This document shows, in pieces, positions 1 through 6,606 of a stretch of 9,641 nucleotides of DNA. The stretch covers positions 1 to 9,641 of the forward strand of contig CAZJVP010000049.1 in NCBI GenBank assembly GCA_964549615.1. Direction: 5' to 3'. Position numbers and translations under genes: made by a program. The notes beneath the pieces were generated by a model. That model was not told the DNA's origin and did no database searches. It was given only the letters and a program-made list of their open reading frames with translations. Source of the stretch: CAYVLA01 sp964549615 [NCBI: uncultured Thermococci archaeon] (lineage in GTDB: Archaea; CAYQAE01; CAYVLA01). Each line of letters opens with the position of its first letter. The stretch's first letter is position 1.

Positions 1-1
1 G

Positions 2-229
2 CCGGGGAGAGGGTGGGTTTGGGAGCCAAAGCTTCATCGTCGAATGAACGTGCCGGCGGGGAAACTTGACGAAATCGCCCCCATGGTGCCCGCGATGGAA
101 AAGCCGACCATCTCCAGGCTCTACGGCGAGGACTGGTACGCATTGGAGACGGTTGCAGGAAAGCGGGAACTTGTCCAGCTGATCCCGAGGCTCAAAACCA
201 TGAGGCGGCAGCGGCTTCTCACTCGATAG
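2..229 (+). CDS. hisG: ATP phosphoribosyltransferase, C-terminal fragment (partial at left edge)
   Basis: The readable part matches the C-terminal PII-like regulatory domain (HisG_C) of long-form ATP phosphoribosyltransferase, the enzyme that joins ATP and PRPP in the first step of histidine synthesis and is feedback-inhibited by histidine through this domain. The landmarks are MNVPAGKLDEI, PTISRLYGEDWYA, ETV and LIPRLK, in the family order and spacing. The gene begins outside the window; the ATG at 44 is almost certainly internal to the domain, so the frame is given as open from base 2. The 14 codons before MNVP and the last 11 residues after LIPRLK do not look like the family. The usual short hydrophobic tail is missing and the protein ends in a basic run. 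The stop overlaps the end of the convergent NAD kinase gene by 11 bp. The family assignment rests on remembered family patterns and is fairly sure; intactness is not. Confidence 0.72.
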   Translation, partial: PGRGWVWEPKLHRRMNVPAGKLDEIAPMVPAMEKPTISRLYGEDWYALETVAGKRELVQLIPRLKTMRRQRLLTR

Positions 230-1319
230 CCATCAGGCGCTCAACCGCGTAGTCCGTCACGAGCCTGAGGCCCTGCATGCGGAGCGCATCATCGAGACCG
301 GGGTCCCCCGTATCGACCCTGAGGCTCCTGAGTCCCTGAATCTTCCCCCAGGTTGCAACGACCAGGATGTTGTCCAAGCCGACCCGACGTATGACTTTCG
401 GGCTGATCTGCTGGTTTCCCCTCCCGAAGACGAACCCTTGGCCACCTATCGGGGTGACGATTATCTGGGCCGGTCTTCGATCAATAGCCTTCAGGACTTG
501 CCGCTCGTTCGCGTCGGAAACAATCATCTTCCCGTCGCAGATGAGATCCACGCCCAGGAGGGTTTTCTTCAAGTCGAGGAGGTCCGCTATGATCCTTGTC
601 GTCGTCCCGGGTCCAAGGATGTAGACCGTTCCGGGCTTCATACGCTCGATGACGTAGGTTGCTATGGCGGCCTGGTTGCGGAGCTCGCTCTCGGTCATGG
701 GACTTGCGGTCTTCATCCCTTGGATGAGGTTCGCCTCGAAGGGGGTCAGCATGTAGCCGTGAAGGGCCGCCGAGAGCCGACCCTTCCGGAAGGCCTCCTC
801 GTCCACGTCCATCACCTCGGCCTCCCTCAGGGGCAGGCTGGCCTGAAGGAACCCCGCCGCAATCCTCGCAGCCGCCCTCGGATCGACTGCGAAGACGGCG
901 CTGTGCATCTTGACTCCCGTTGGCACGCCCAGAACCGGGGCGGCCGATCCGGCCCCGCGTAGAACGTCCCTTGCAGTTCCGTCCCCGCCGCAGAACACGA
1001 GGAGGTCTACCCCCTTGGATGCCATTGCGGCGGCGACCTCCGCCGTGTCGTTGGCGCTTGTGTGCTTCTTTCTCCTCCCGAGGACATCGCATTCAAAGCC
1101 GCATGCTCGCGCTTCCCGCTCGCCCATCATTCCCGCGCCGGCCGTGATTCTAACGGCCCCTGTGAGCCGCGCAAGCTCCGAGAGGAAGAGCCGCGCCCTG
1201 CTCGGGGCGATGGGCCTTGCCCCAATTTCCAATGCTCTCCTCAGGACTGCCTCGCCGTCCGTGCCCTTGAGGCCGACGGTTCCCCCCATTCCGGCGATGG
1301 GGTTCACTATGAATCCCAT
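219..1319 (-). CDS. ATP-NAD kinase family protein (archaeal COG3199 type)
   Basis: This 366-aa protein is predicted to phosphorylate NAD to NADP, supplying the cell's NADPH pool in the cytosol. It opens with the family's N-terminal strand and glycine-rich segment MGFIVNPIAGMGG. It then has a TSANDTAEVA segment (about 88-97), the kinase GGDGT motif at 111-115 after a hydrophobic strand (VDLLVFC), and GVPTGVKMHSAVFA, a signature shared with this subfamily rather than with the short classical NAD kinases. A second half carries ILGPGTTTRII and a glycine-rich TPIGGQGFVFGRG stretch, also typical of the longer archaeal form. The frame stays open 28 codons further upstream (to 1403), but that extension has no resemblance to the family, and a GAGAGG sits just before the ATG at 1319, so I chose 1319. 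It lies downstream of trpB2 on the same strand with a 209-bp gap, so it may have its own promoter. Confidence 0.9.
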   Translation of the reverse strand: MGFIVNPIAGMGGTVGLKGTDGEAVLRRALEIGARPIAPSRARLFLSELARLTGAVRITAGAGMMGEREARACGFECDVLGRRKKHTSANDTAEVAAAMASKGVDLLVFCGGDGTARDVLRGAGSAAPVLGVPTGVKMHSAVFAVDPRAAARIAAGFLQASLPLREAEVMDVDEEAFRKGRLSAALHGYMLTPFEANLIQGMKTASPMTESELRNQAAIATYVIERMKPGTVYILGPGTTTRIIADLLDLKKTLLGVDLICDGKMIVSDANERQVLKAIDRRPAQIIVTPIGGQGFVFGRGNQQISPKVIRRVGLDNILVVATWGKIQGLRSLRVDTGDPGLDDALRMQGLRLVTDYAVERLMAIE

Positions 1320-1528
1320 CAGCCTCTCGGAGCTGCCTTTCCCGAGCCGCGGCTGATACAATAATCCGGCCTTTCGATTTCCTTCACATCTTCCCACAAT
1401 CAACGGTGGCGCCTTCGTGGTGGAAGCGCTAAACCCATCATGGCCTTTCCGCAGAAATGGCGAGGCACGGCGTCGAAGCCGCCGCGCCCCGCCTGGGAAT
1501 CGCTGCCCAAGTGCGGGATGGCTTCGGC
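1320..1528. other. Gap between trpB2 and the NAD kinase gene
   Basis: These 209 bp separate two genes that both read on the - strand. I see no convincing small gene or RNA here. Short open frames exist on both strands but none has a ribosome-binding site or recognisable protein. The only signal is an AT-rich patch near 1357-1364, described separately as a weak promoter candidate for the NAD kinase gene. No T-run terminator is visible behind trpB2. Confidence 0.4.
1357..1364 (-). promoter_or_regulatory. Weak candidate TATA box for the NAD kinase gene
   Basis: On the - strand this reads TTATTGTA, with a purine-rich CGAAAGG a little upstream that could act as a BRE. Its centre is about 41 nt before the ATG at 1319, which would give a leader of roughly 15 nt. 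It is the only AT-rich octamer in an otherwise GC-rich gap, but the match is loose. Confidence 0.3.
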
Positions 1529-2920
1529 TCAGATGAGCTTGTTGACCTCGTCCAGCCAGGGATACAATTGCCTGAGCTTTCTCATCGAGGCCTCGACCTT
1601 CTCCCTCGGGTACTCGTACGGCAGAAGCTTGCCGCTGAAGTACTCATCGTAGGCTTTCATGTCGAAGTATCCGTGGCCGCACAGCAGGAAGAGGATGGTC
1701 TTTTCCTCGCCCGTCTTCTTGCACCTTATGGCCTCGTCGACTGCGGCCTTGATGGCATGGGCGGGTTCAGGCGCGGGGATTATGCCTTCGCTCCTGATGA
1801 AGAGCTTCGCGGCATCGAATACCTCTACCTGATTGTAGGCGACAGTCTCTATCTGCTTCTCGGATGCCAACCGGCTTATGGTTGGAGCTATGCCGTGGTA
1901 CCGGAGCCCGCCGGCGTGGATCGGGGGTGGGATGAAGTCGTGACCGAGGGTGTGCATGGGAACGAGCGGCGTCAGCCTGGCCGTATCTCCGTGGTCGTAG
2001 GTGTAATCCCCCCTAGTGACGGAGGGGCATGCGGTCGGCTCAACCGCAACGAAGCGTGCCGGCTTTTGCGCCTTGCCGGACACCCTGTCGTAGTAGAAGG
2101 GCCAGAACAGCCCAGAGAAACTGCTCCCGCCCCCGATACATCCGTACAGAACATCGGGGTAGTCGCCCGCGATCTCCATCTGCTTTCTCGCCTCTAGGCC
2201 GACCACCGTCTGGTGGAGCAGCACATGGTTGAAGACGCTGCCTATCCCATAGTTGGCTTTCTCGTCGACCAGGGCGTCCTCGACCGCCTCGCTTATCGCG
2301 ATCCCGAGGCTTCCGGGGCTGTTCGGGTCCTGCTCGAGGATGCTTCGCCCCGACTTGGTCTGCTTGCTTGGGCTCGCATAAACATCGGCCCCGAAGGCCT
2401 CCATCATCATCCTTCGGTACGGCTTCTGCTCATAGCTAACCCTCACCATGTAGACCGTGCATTTCAGGCCGAACAGCATGCAGCCGAATGCGAGGGCGGA
2501 TCCCCACTGGCCGGCGCCCGTCTCGGTGGCCATGCGCTCGGCGCCCTCCTTCAGGTTGTAGAAAGCCTGGGGCACTGCGGTGTTGGGTTTGTGGCTTCCA
2601 GGCGGGCTGACACCTTCGTATTTGTAGTAGATCTTGGCAGGGGTCTTGAGGGCTTTCTCGAGGCCAAGTGCCCTGAACATCGGGGTTGGCCTCCAGAGCC
2701 GGTAGATCTCCCTGACCTCATCAGGGATGTTTACCCACCTGTCAGGGCCGAATTCCTGCGCAAGGATCTGCTTGGGGAATATCTGCGGCACTATCCCGCC
2801 GCCGGGGGCCCTGGTCTTCGGATCGATGACCGGGGGCAGGGGTTTGGGTAGGTCTGGTAGTATGCTATACCACTGCTTCGGCAACTCTTCTTCGTCCAGC
2901 AGTATCTTCCTGTCCACCAT
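1529..2920 (-). CDS. trpB2: Tryptophan synthase beta chain, TrpB2 type
   Basis: This 463-aa PLP enzyme condenses indole with serine to form tryptophan in the cytosol. Counting from the ATG at 2920, the PLP-binding lysine is in PPGSHKPNT (K111). The catalytic glutamate is in TETGAGQWG (about 133). The PLP phosphate is held by [11 protein letters not shown] (about 260-270). The HAGGLRYHG and [12 protein letters not shown] segments and the extended N-terminus ([14 protein letters not shown]) mark the TrpB2 subfamily rather than TrpB1. Length is normal for TrpB2. An in-frame GTG at 2929 would add three residues, but GGTG at 2927-2930 stands 6 nt before the ATG and fits a ribosome-binding site. 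A TATA box near 2964-2971 places transcription start around 2940. No trpA or other trp gene is adjacent, which fits the known stand-alone occurrence of TrpB2, where a role in indole salvage has been proposed. Which partner it uses here is unknown. Confidence 0.93.
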   Translation of the reverse strand: MVDRKILLDEEELPKQWYSILPDLPKPLPPVIDPKTRAPGGGIVPQIFPKQILAQEFGPDRWVNIPDEVREIYRLWRPTPMFRALGLEKALKTPAKIYYKYEGVSPPGSHKPNTAVPQAFYNLKEGAERMATETGAGQWGSALAFGCMLFGLKCTVYMVRVSYEQKPYRRMMMEAFGADVYASPSKQTKSGRSILEQDPNSPGSLGIAISEAVEDALVDEKANYGIGSVFNHVLLHQTVVGLEARKQMEIAGDYPDVLYGCIGGGSSFSGLFWPFYYDRVSGKAQKPARFVAVEPTACPSVTRGDYTYDHGDTARLTPLVPMHTLGHDFIPPPIHAGGLRYHGIAPTISRLASEKQIETVAYNQVEVFDAAKLFIRSEGIIPAPEPAHAIKAAVDEAIRCKKTGEEKTILFLLCGHGYFDMKAYDEYFSGKLLPYEYPREKVEASMRKLRQLYPWLDEVNKLI

Positions 2921-2963
2921 CGTTGACACCGCTTGACTGAACGCAAGTGGACATTGATGCTCT

Positions 2964-2976
2964 ATTTAAATCTTTC
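2964..2976 (-). promoter_or_regulatory. Promoter of trpB2 (TATA box with purine-rich BRE)
   Basis: On the - strand the sequence reads GAAAG followed directly by ATTTAAAT, a good archaeal BRE plus TATA combination in a GC-rich context. The TATA centre lies about 47 nt before the ATG at 2920, predicting a transcript start near 2940 and a 20-nt leader containing the GGTG ribosome-binding site. It forms the left half of a divergent promoter region shared with the glycoside hydrolase gene. Confidence 0.65.
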
Positions 2977-3077
2977 ATGATCTTTCCTGTCCATCGACCG
3001 CTCGAAGCGTGCAAGGTCATGTAACCGAGCGGGCTTGCGTTCCTTGGCCGAGCGCCGTGCCGAAGTCGCCTCATTAC

Positions 3078-3085
3078 GTTTATCA
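3078..3085 (+). promoter_or_regulatory. Promoter of the glycoside hydrolase gene (TATA box, leaderless spacing)
   Basis: GTTTATCA is centred about 28 nt upstream of the ATG at 3110, the distance expected if transcription starts at or next to the initiation codon. No ribosome-binding site precedes that ATG, which agrees with a leaderless message. About 110 bp separate it from the oppositely oriented trpB2 TATA box. I see no clear operator palindrome in the space between. Confidence 0.55.
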
Positions 3086-3109
3086 GCCACGACTCTTCCC
3101 CGGGGCATC

Positions 3110-5137
3110 ATGCCAGGGGAGAGGAGCTACCTCGTCGAGACATCGGATGGCCTTGAGGTGGGCAATCCGTTCCTCTCGGTTGCCATAAGCACGGCAAGAG
3201 GGCTCCAGCCGGATAGGCTGTTTTCCAGGGAAACCGGCCTGACCTACGCGGACGTTCCCTACCTGTACAGGGTCCACGGAGGCTGGGAGACGCCGGTTTT
3301 CGAGGGGTCGAACACGGCGAAGGCGGACGGATCAATCGCCCTCACTCTGAGGGGAAGGCTGGGGCCAGCCCTCATCAGGCAACGCTTCATAGTTCCCGAC
3401 GCAGATCCATACATCGAGGAGACGCTAACCGTAGAAAACTCGGGCTCTGAGCCGCTTGCATCCGCGGCTCTCGCGATGGGCTTCGCACGGAAACTCCACG
3501 AGGCCATGGGGGACTTGCGCATCACGAGCATTCCCTTCAGGCGCGACCTACGGGGGGCCCGTGGCGAGTACCAGGACTACTCTCCCGAGGAGATTGCAAT
3601 GAATAACGGCTTCTTCTGCCCACAATGGCCACGGCGGGAGGCGACCAAGGAGATGGGGGCTGAGGGCTGGGTGTGGGACTTCGGCGAGAGCTCGCTCTTG
3701 GTCGCCAAGCACGCCCCCGAGTTGATCGAGTTCTCCATCCTCTCTGCAGAGGAGGTTGAAGGAGAAACGGTCCTGAGGTTTGGGGGCGCGTCGGTCTGGC
3801 ACGGGGACCCCGAGGAGGCAACGAGGCTTGAGCCCGGTTCCAGCCTGACTTTCTCGGCCACGAGGTACGTCCTAGTGGACGGCGGTCTGAAGCAGGGTTA
3901 CTACGCCTTCCGGAGCTATATGGAGTCGGTCGGGCACGGGGTTCCGCCCAGCTTCGACCCCCCTGTGCATTGGAACGAGCTCTACGACAATCCCCTTTGG
4001 TGGAGGGGCGACACCCTTGAGAACAGGAGGAAGCTATACACCCTGGCGCACATGGAGGAGGAAGCCGCCAAGGCGCGGGAGATCGGCTGCCAGGCCCTCT
4101 ATCTGGATCCTGGATGGGACACGGTTTTCGGCTCATCCATATGGGCCTCCTACAGGTTGGGGGATGCCGAGGGATTCGTGAAGCTGATGAAGGAGAAGTA
4201 CGGTCTTGGGGTCTCCCTCCACGTTCCGCTTGCCGCCTGGTCGGACGTTACGACCTACCCCATGGACGCCCATAGGCGGGATGAAGATGGGAATCTGCTG
4301 GAGGGGCTCTGCGGCGCCTCCCCCGCGTACCTAGAGACCAAAAAGCAACGCCTGCTCGAGTTGGCCAGGGCGGGATTCGCGTTCTACATGTTCGACGGGT
4401 CGGGTTTCACGGGGCCTTGCTGGGATGCTTCGCACGGCCACTCGCTTCCGCTGAGAAGGTCGGAGCACTGTGGGGCGTTGCTTGAGTTGGTTCAGGCGGT
4501 TCACGAGAAGAACCCGTCCCTCATCATCGAGCTACACGATCCTATCCTCGCTGGCGTGCCGGAAAGGTACGCGCCGATGCACTACCTACACGGGGTGGGA
4601 CCTTCCTTCGACGAGGCATGGGCCTTCGAGTACATGTGGGATCCAATGGATGACCTGATCTCGGGCAGGGCGGTGAGCCTCTACTACTACAACATGGCGT
4701 ACTCGCTGCCCCTCTACATCCACATAGACCTCAGAAAGGACAACGAGAATGCGCTTGAGTTCTGGTGGTACGCGTCAACGTGCAGGCATCTGGGCATCGG
4801 GGGCAAGCACCCTGATGGCAGGGTCTGGGAGGCTCACAAGGCGGCGATGCGCACCTACCTGAGGCTGAAGAGGTTCTTCACGCAGGGGACGTTCCTGGGC
4901 GTGGCGGAGGACGTGCACCTCCACCGACTGCCCGACGAGAAGCGCCTGGTGATGAACGTTTTCAACCTGGAGGCCAAGGCGACAGTCAAGCTGATCGATG
5001 TGGAGCTTTCCGAGGTTGGCTTCTCGGAAGTCTCGGAGGTCTCGGAGGGCGAGTGGTCGTTGAAAGGCGGTCGGCTGCGCATCAAACTGCGGATGAGGGG
5101 TAGGGATGCTAGGGTGCTGGAGATTCTCTGCTCGTAG
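3110..5137 (+). CDS. Glycoside hydrolase, melibiase/GH36-like (clan GH-D type), substrate unknown
   Basis: This 675-aa protein has the layout of GH36-like enzymes. An N-terminal beta-rich region spans about 1-285, with many short Val/Leu/Thr strands. A TIM-barrel-like region spans about 286-590, and a beta domain closes the protein. Landmarks are WNELYDNPLWW (from 288), LYLDPGWD (330-337, a first-strand motif), FYMFDGSGF (425-433) and IIELHDP (472-478). By analogy with GH36, D429 would be the nucleophile and D477 the acid/base. Both are inferred, since the classical K(Y/W)D and SCSGGG contexts are not kept. WWYASTCRHLGIGG (552-565) is a striking late motif. There is no signal peptide or membrane segment, so it should act in the cytosol on imported or internal sugars. 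The frame extends upstream to a TTG at 3035, but the TATA box at 3078-3085 and the family-like N-terminus favour 3110. The next gene follows after 34 bp, probably in the same transcript. The specific activity (alpha-galactosidase, N-acetylgalactosaminidase or another) cannot be settled. Confidence 0.62.
   Translation: MPGERSYLVETSDGLEVGNPFLSVAISTARGLQPDRLFSRETGLTYADVPYLYRVHGGWETPVFEGSNTAKADGSIALTLRGRLGPALIRQRFIVPDADPYIEETLTVENSGSEPLASAALAMGFARKLHEAMGDLRITSIPFRRDLRGARGEYQDYSPEEIAMNNGFFCPQWPRREATKEMGAEGWVWDFGESSLLVAKHAPELIEFSILSAEEVEGETVLRFGGASVWHGDPEEATRLEPGSSLTFSATRYVLVDGGLKQGYYAFRSYMESVGHGVPPSFDPPVHWNELYDNPLWWRGDTLENRRKLYTLAHMEEEAAKAREIGCQALYLDPGWDTVFGSSIWASYRLGDAEGFVKLMKEKYGLGVSLHVPLAAWSDVTTYPMDAHRRDEDGNLLEGLCGASPAYLETKKQRLLELARAGFAFYMFDGSGFTGPCWDASHGHSLPLRRSEHCGALLELVQAVHEKNPSLIIELHDPILAGVPERYAPMHYLHGVGPSFDEAWAFEYMWDPMDDLISGRAVSLYYYNMAYSLPLYIHIDLRKDNENALEFWWYASTCRHLGIGGKHPDGRVWEAHKAAMRTYLRLKRFFTQGTFLGVAEDVHLHRLPDEKRLVMNVFNLEAKATVKLIDVELSEVGFSEVSEVSEGEWSLKGGRLRIKLRMRGRDARVLEILCS
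5022..5048 (+). repeat. Three tandem 9-bp repeats inside the glycoside hydrolase gene
   Basis: TCTCGGAAG is followed by two exact copies of TCTCGGAGG, giving a Ser-Glu-Val/Ser-Glu-Val/Ser-Glu-Gly string in the last beta domain. The unit is in frame, so changes in copy number would leave the protein readable. It probably sits in a loop between strands. It is a small local slippage-type repeat, not a mobile or regulatory element. Confidence 0.7.
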
Positions 5138-5155
5138 GGTTTGTTGGTCCGGTTA

Positions 5156-5162
5156 GGGGAGG
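5156..5162 (+). promoter_or_regulatory. Ribosome-binding site deciding a GTG start
   Basis: GGGGAGG lies 9 nt before the GTG at 5172 and is a strong Shine-Dalgarno match. There is no ATG at the front of the cyclophilin frame that would keep the zinc-finger motif, so this site supports the GTG as the true start. It also suggests that the gene is translated from a message shared with the hydrolase. Confidence 0.6.
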
Positions 5163-5171
5163 TTTTGCGTC

Positions 5172-5900
5172 GTGGCGCGGGATGAAACCGTCTCATGCCC
5201 CAAGTGCGGTGCAAGCGTAAGGAAGTCGAGGCTTAGGCGGCACATGAGCAAGGTCCATAGGGAGGAGCTGGTGAGCGCGGAGGAACGACCCAGAGCGCGG
5301 CCCGGCAAGTGGCGCAGAAGGTTGGCGAGGAATCTAACGAAGCTGGCGATGATTGGGCTGGCCGTCCTGATCGCGGGCGCGGGAGTCTACTACGTAGTGC
5401 TGAATCCGCCGTCTAGGGAGAGGCTGCCCGTCGCCTTGTTCGACACAGACCTTGGGTCATTCAAGGTGGAGCTGAACACCGAAAAGGCCCCGATCACGGC
5501 CGGCAACTTCATCGATCTTGTGGAACGGGGCTTCTACAACGGACTGACCTTTCACAGGGTCGCGCAGGGTTTCGTGATACAAGGAGGCGATCCGTGGGGA
5601 AACGGGACGGGAGGATCGGGGAGGACCATACCCTGGGAGGATACCTCGCTGAAGAACCTCAAGTACACAATCGCCATGGCAAGGGGCCAGGATCCCGATT
5701 CGGCGTCGAGCCAGTTCTACATCAACCTTAAGGACAACCCGAGCCTCGACCAGTTCGATCCCCCCTTCGTGGTATTCGGCAAGGTCATCGAGGGCTTCGA
5801 GACCGTCGACCGCATCGGATCGCTCTATCCACCCGGCTCGGACTCTTACGACGGCCCACCCACGTCGACCGTGACGATGAACGTCTCGATCGTCAGGTGA
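5172..5900 (+). CDS. Membrane-anchored cyclophilin-type peptidyl-prolyl isomerase with N-terminal zinc-finger motif
   Basis: This 242-aa protein joins three parts. Residues 9-29 hold CPKC...HMSKVH, with C9, C12, H24 and H29 spaced like a C2H2 zinc finger. A strongly basic stretch (about 41-57) precedes a single hydrophobic segment (about 58-77). By the positive-inside rule the zinc-finger end is cytoplasmic and the rest is outside the cell. Residues 87-242 are a cyclophilin domain that speeds cis-trans isomerisation of prolyl bonds and assists protein folding. It has FHRV (127-130, catalytic R129), VIQGGD (135-140), a glycine-rich loop, SSQFYINL (179-186) and VVFGKVIEG (200-208). The classical tryptophan and histidine of the LDGKHVVFG region are replaced by an FDPP sequence, as in many prokaryotic cyclophilins. 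The start is a GTG with a good ribosome-binding site. The gene follows the hydrolase by 34 bp. The isomerase call is secure; metal binding is inferred from spacing only. Confidence 0.9.
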   Translation: MARDETVSCPKCGASVRKSRLRRHMSKVHREELVSAEERPRARPGKWRRRLARNLTKLAMIGLAVLIAGAGVYYVVLNPPSRERLPVALFDTDLGSFKVELNTEKAPITAGNFIDLVERGFYNGLTFHRVAQGFVIQGGDPWGNGTGGSGRTIPWEDTSLKNLKYTIAMARGQDPDSASSQFYINLKDNPSLDQFDPPFVVFGKVIEGFETVDRIGSLYPPGSDSYDGPPTSTVTMNVSIVR

Positions 5901-6068
5901 ATGCGGGCTACGAGGATCGCTCTGGTCTTCGGCAGGGTGTGGCCGACGCGAGGTGGGTTAGACCAAAGCCTCAACGCGCTCTCCAAAGCCAACTTAGGCG
6001 TCCTATTGGCGGGGGCGAAGCTCGATACGAGGGGACTTACTGCGGGGGAGGCCACGCAAGTCCCCTAA
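5901..6068 (+). CDS. Possible 55-aa small ORF abutting the cyclophilin gene
   Basis: An ATG follows the cyclophilin TGA with no gap (TGAATG) and opens a 55-codon frame ending in TAA at 6066-6068. The product would start MRATRIALVFGRVW, with further hydrophobic patches (NLGVLLAGAKL), and has no cysteines. I do not recognise it. In favour: immediate coupling to the upstream stop and a protein-like spacing of hydrophobic residues. Against: AGGTGA lies directly against the ATG, too close to be a normal ribosome-binding site; the frame is short in GC-rich DNA; and its last 13 codons coincide with an inverted repeat. The call is tentative. Confidence 0.25.
   Translation: MRATRIALVFGRVWPTRGGLDQSLNALSKANLGVLLAGAKLDTRGLTAGEATQVP
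6030..6066. repeat. Perfect 9-bp inverted repeat (potential hairpin) between convergent genes
   Basis: AGGGGACTT (6030-6038) is matched exactly by AAGTCCCCT (6058-6066). Inside it, GCG at 6042-6044 can pair with CGC at 6055-6057, extending the stem to about 12 bp with a three-base bulge and a purine-rich loop. It lies between the ends of the cyclophilin gene and the EF-like gene, which point towards each other. There is no T-run beside it, so it is not a classical terminator. It could be a 3' end or processing structure, part of a small RNA, or a protein-binding palindrome. Confidence 0.5.
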
Positions 6069-6140
6069 CTGCGAGGCGGGCCTGTCCCTATGCATGCGGC
6101 TAGAGCCACCTATTGTGAGCGGACCATCGTCAGGCCGGGC

Positions 6141-6392
6141 TCAGCACTTGAACACGACATCGTTCTCGTGTGCTTTCTGGTCGAGTTTGAGTCCTATGGA
6201 CTGGCCCTTCTTGGCCGACTGGATGGGTTTGTGCTCGATTTGCATCGAGGTGACCTTCTGCTTGAAATCGGTGTGTGCACCCTTTATGCGCACGGTGTCC
6301 CCCAGGTTGAGCGTGTCGCTGAGTTCGACGACCGCGACCCCGATCTTGGAGAAGTAGTGCGTAATCCTGCCGACCTCTTTCCCTTCTTCCAT
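6141..6392 (-). CDS. Translation elongation factor-like protein (EF-Tu domain 2 fold)
   Basis: This 83-aa protein resembles the stand-alone EF-Tu domain-2-like beta-barrel proteins widespread in archaea and some bacteria. It shows KEVGRITHYFSKIGVAVVEL (5-24), GDTVRIKG (31-38), the TDFKQKVTSMQIEHKPI segment (41-57) and KKGQSIGLKL (61-70), all expected of the six-stranded barrel that in EF-Tu and IF2 contacts tRNA or the ribosome. There is no GTPase domain, so it is not an elongation factor itself. The actual function of this family is not established. The frame extends upstream to 6458, but the ATG at 6392 has GAGG 6 nt before it and a TATA box about 35 nt before it, and the extra N-terminal residues do not fit the barrel. 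It is convergent with the cyclophilin gene and divergent from the ABC operon. Confidence 0.82.
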   Translation of the reverse strand: MEEGKEVGRITHYFSKIGVAVVELSDTLNLGDTVRIKGAHTDFKQKVTSMQIEHKPIQSAKKGQSIGLKLDQKAHENDVVFKC

Positions 6393-6423
6393 GCCAATCC
6401 TCGGGACAGGCAACATCCCACGG

Positions 6424-6431
6424 AATATTAA
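6424..6431 (-). promoter_or_regulatory. TATA box for the EF-like gene
   Basis: TTAATATT on the - strand is centred about 35 nt before the ATG at 6392, predicting a very short leader of about 10 nt that just includes the GAGG ribosome-binding site at 6399-6402. It is one of only two strongly AT-rich spots in the gap to the ABC operon. Confidence 0.5.
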
Positions 6432-6606
6432 TGTGACGATCGGCCGGAGGTGGAGCAAGGCTACCAGTTCCTCGGCCTTCCGTTGCGCCGTAACGGGTCG
6501 CGGCCAAGGCCCGATTGCCGGTTGGTTGAGATCAGCACTTCGTCAAGTACGTCGTCCGTTGATCTGGCGGGCGAAGCCGACCTTGGCCGTAGAGGGCTTC
6601 CTCGCA
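6432..6606. other. Intergenic stretch between divergent promoters
   Basis: The whole gap between the EF-like gene and the ABC ATPase gene is about 320 bp. Promoter boxes sit near both sides, and this central GC-rich stretch lies between them. I find no tRNA (no T-loop consensus), no believable small gene and no strong palindrome in it. Longer frames exist here but have no protein-like composition or ribosome-binding sites. Confidence 0.35.

Noticed and set aside
438-962. 174-codon and other long + strand frames opposite the NAD kinase, and similar frames opposite trpB2
   Set aside because: High GC content leaves long open antisense frames. These have biased compositions, no ribosome-binding sites and lie wholly within well-supported genes.
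1320-1403. 28-residue N-terminal extension of the NAD kinase
   Set aside because: It does not resemble the family, which begins at the conserved MGFIVNPIAG, and it would cover the only promoter-like sequence in the gap.
2865-3074. 69-codon open frame on the - strand across the trpB2 start
   Set aside because: It overlaps the trpB2 coding start and the divergent promoter region and has an implausible arginine/serine-rich product with no start signals.
3035-3109. Upstream TTG start extending the glycoside hydrolase by 25 residues
   Set aside because: The extension runs through the TATA-like box, has no ribosome-binding site and reads as an arginine/serine/leucine-rich stretch unlike the family. 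The ATG at 3110 fits a leaderless start.
5901-6140. tRNA or other structured RNA gene in the convergent gap
   Set aside because: Neither strand contains a T-loop consensus or a 7-bp acceptor stem at the right distance. Only the single hairpin at 6030-6066 stands out.
6090-6431. 113-codon open frame on the + strand opposite the EF-like gene
   Set aside because: It is a mirror of the real gene on the other strand, has no ribosome-binding site and matches no recognisable protein, while the - strand frame has clear family motifs.
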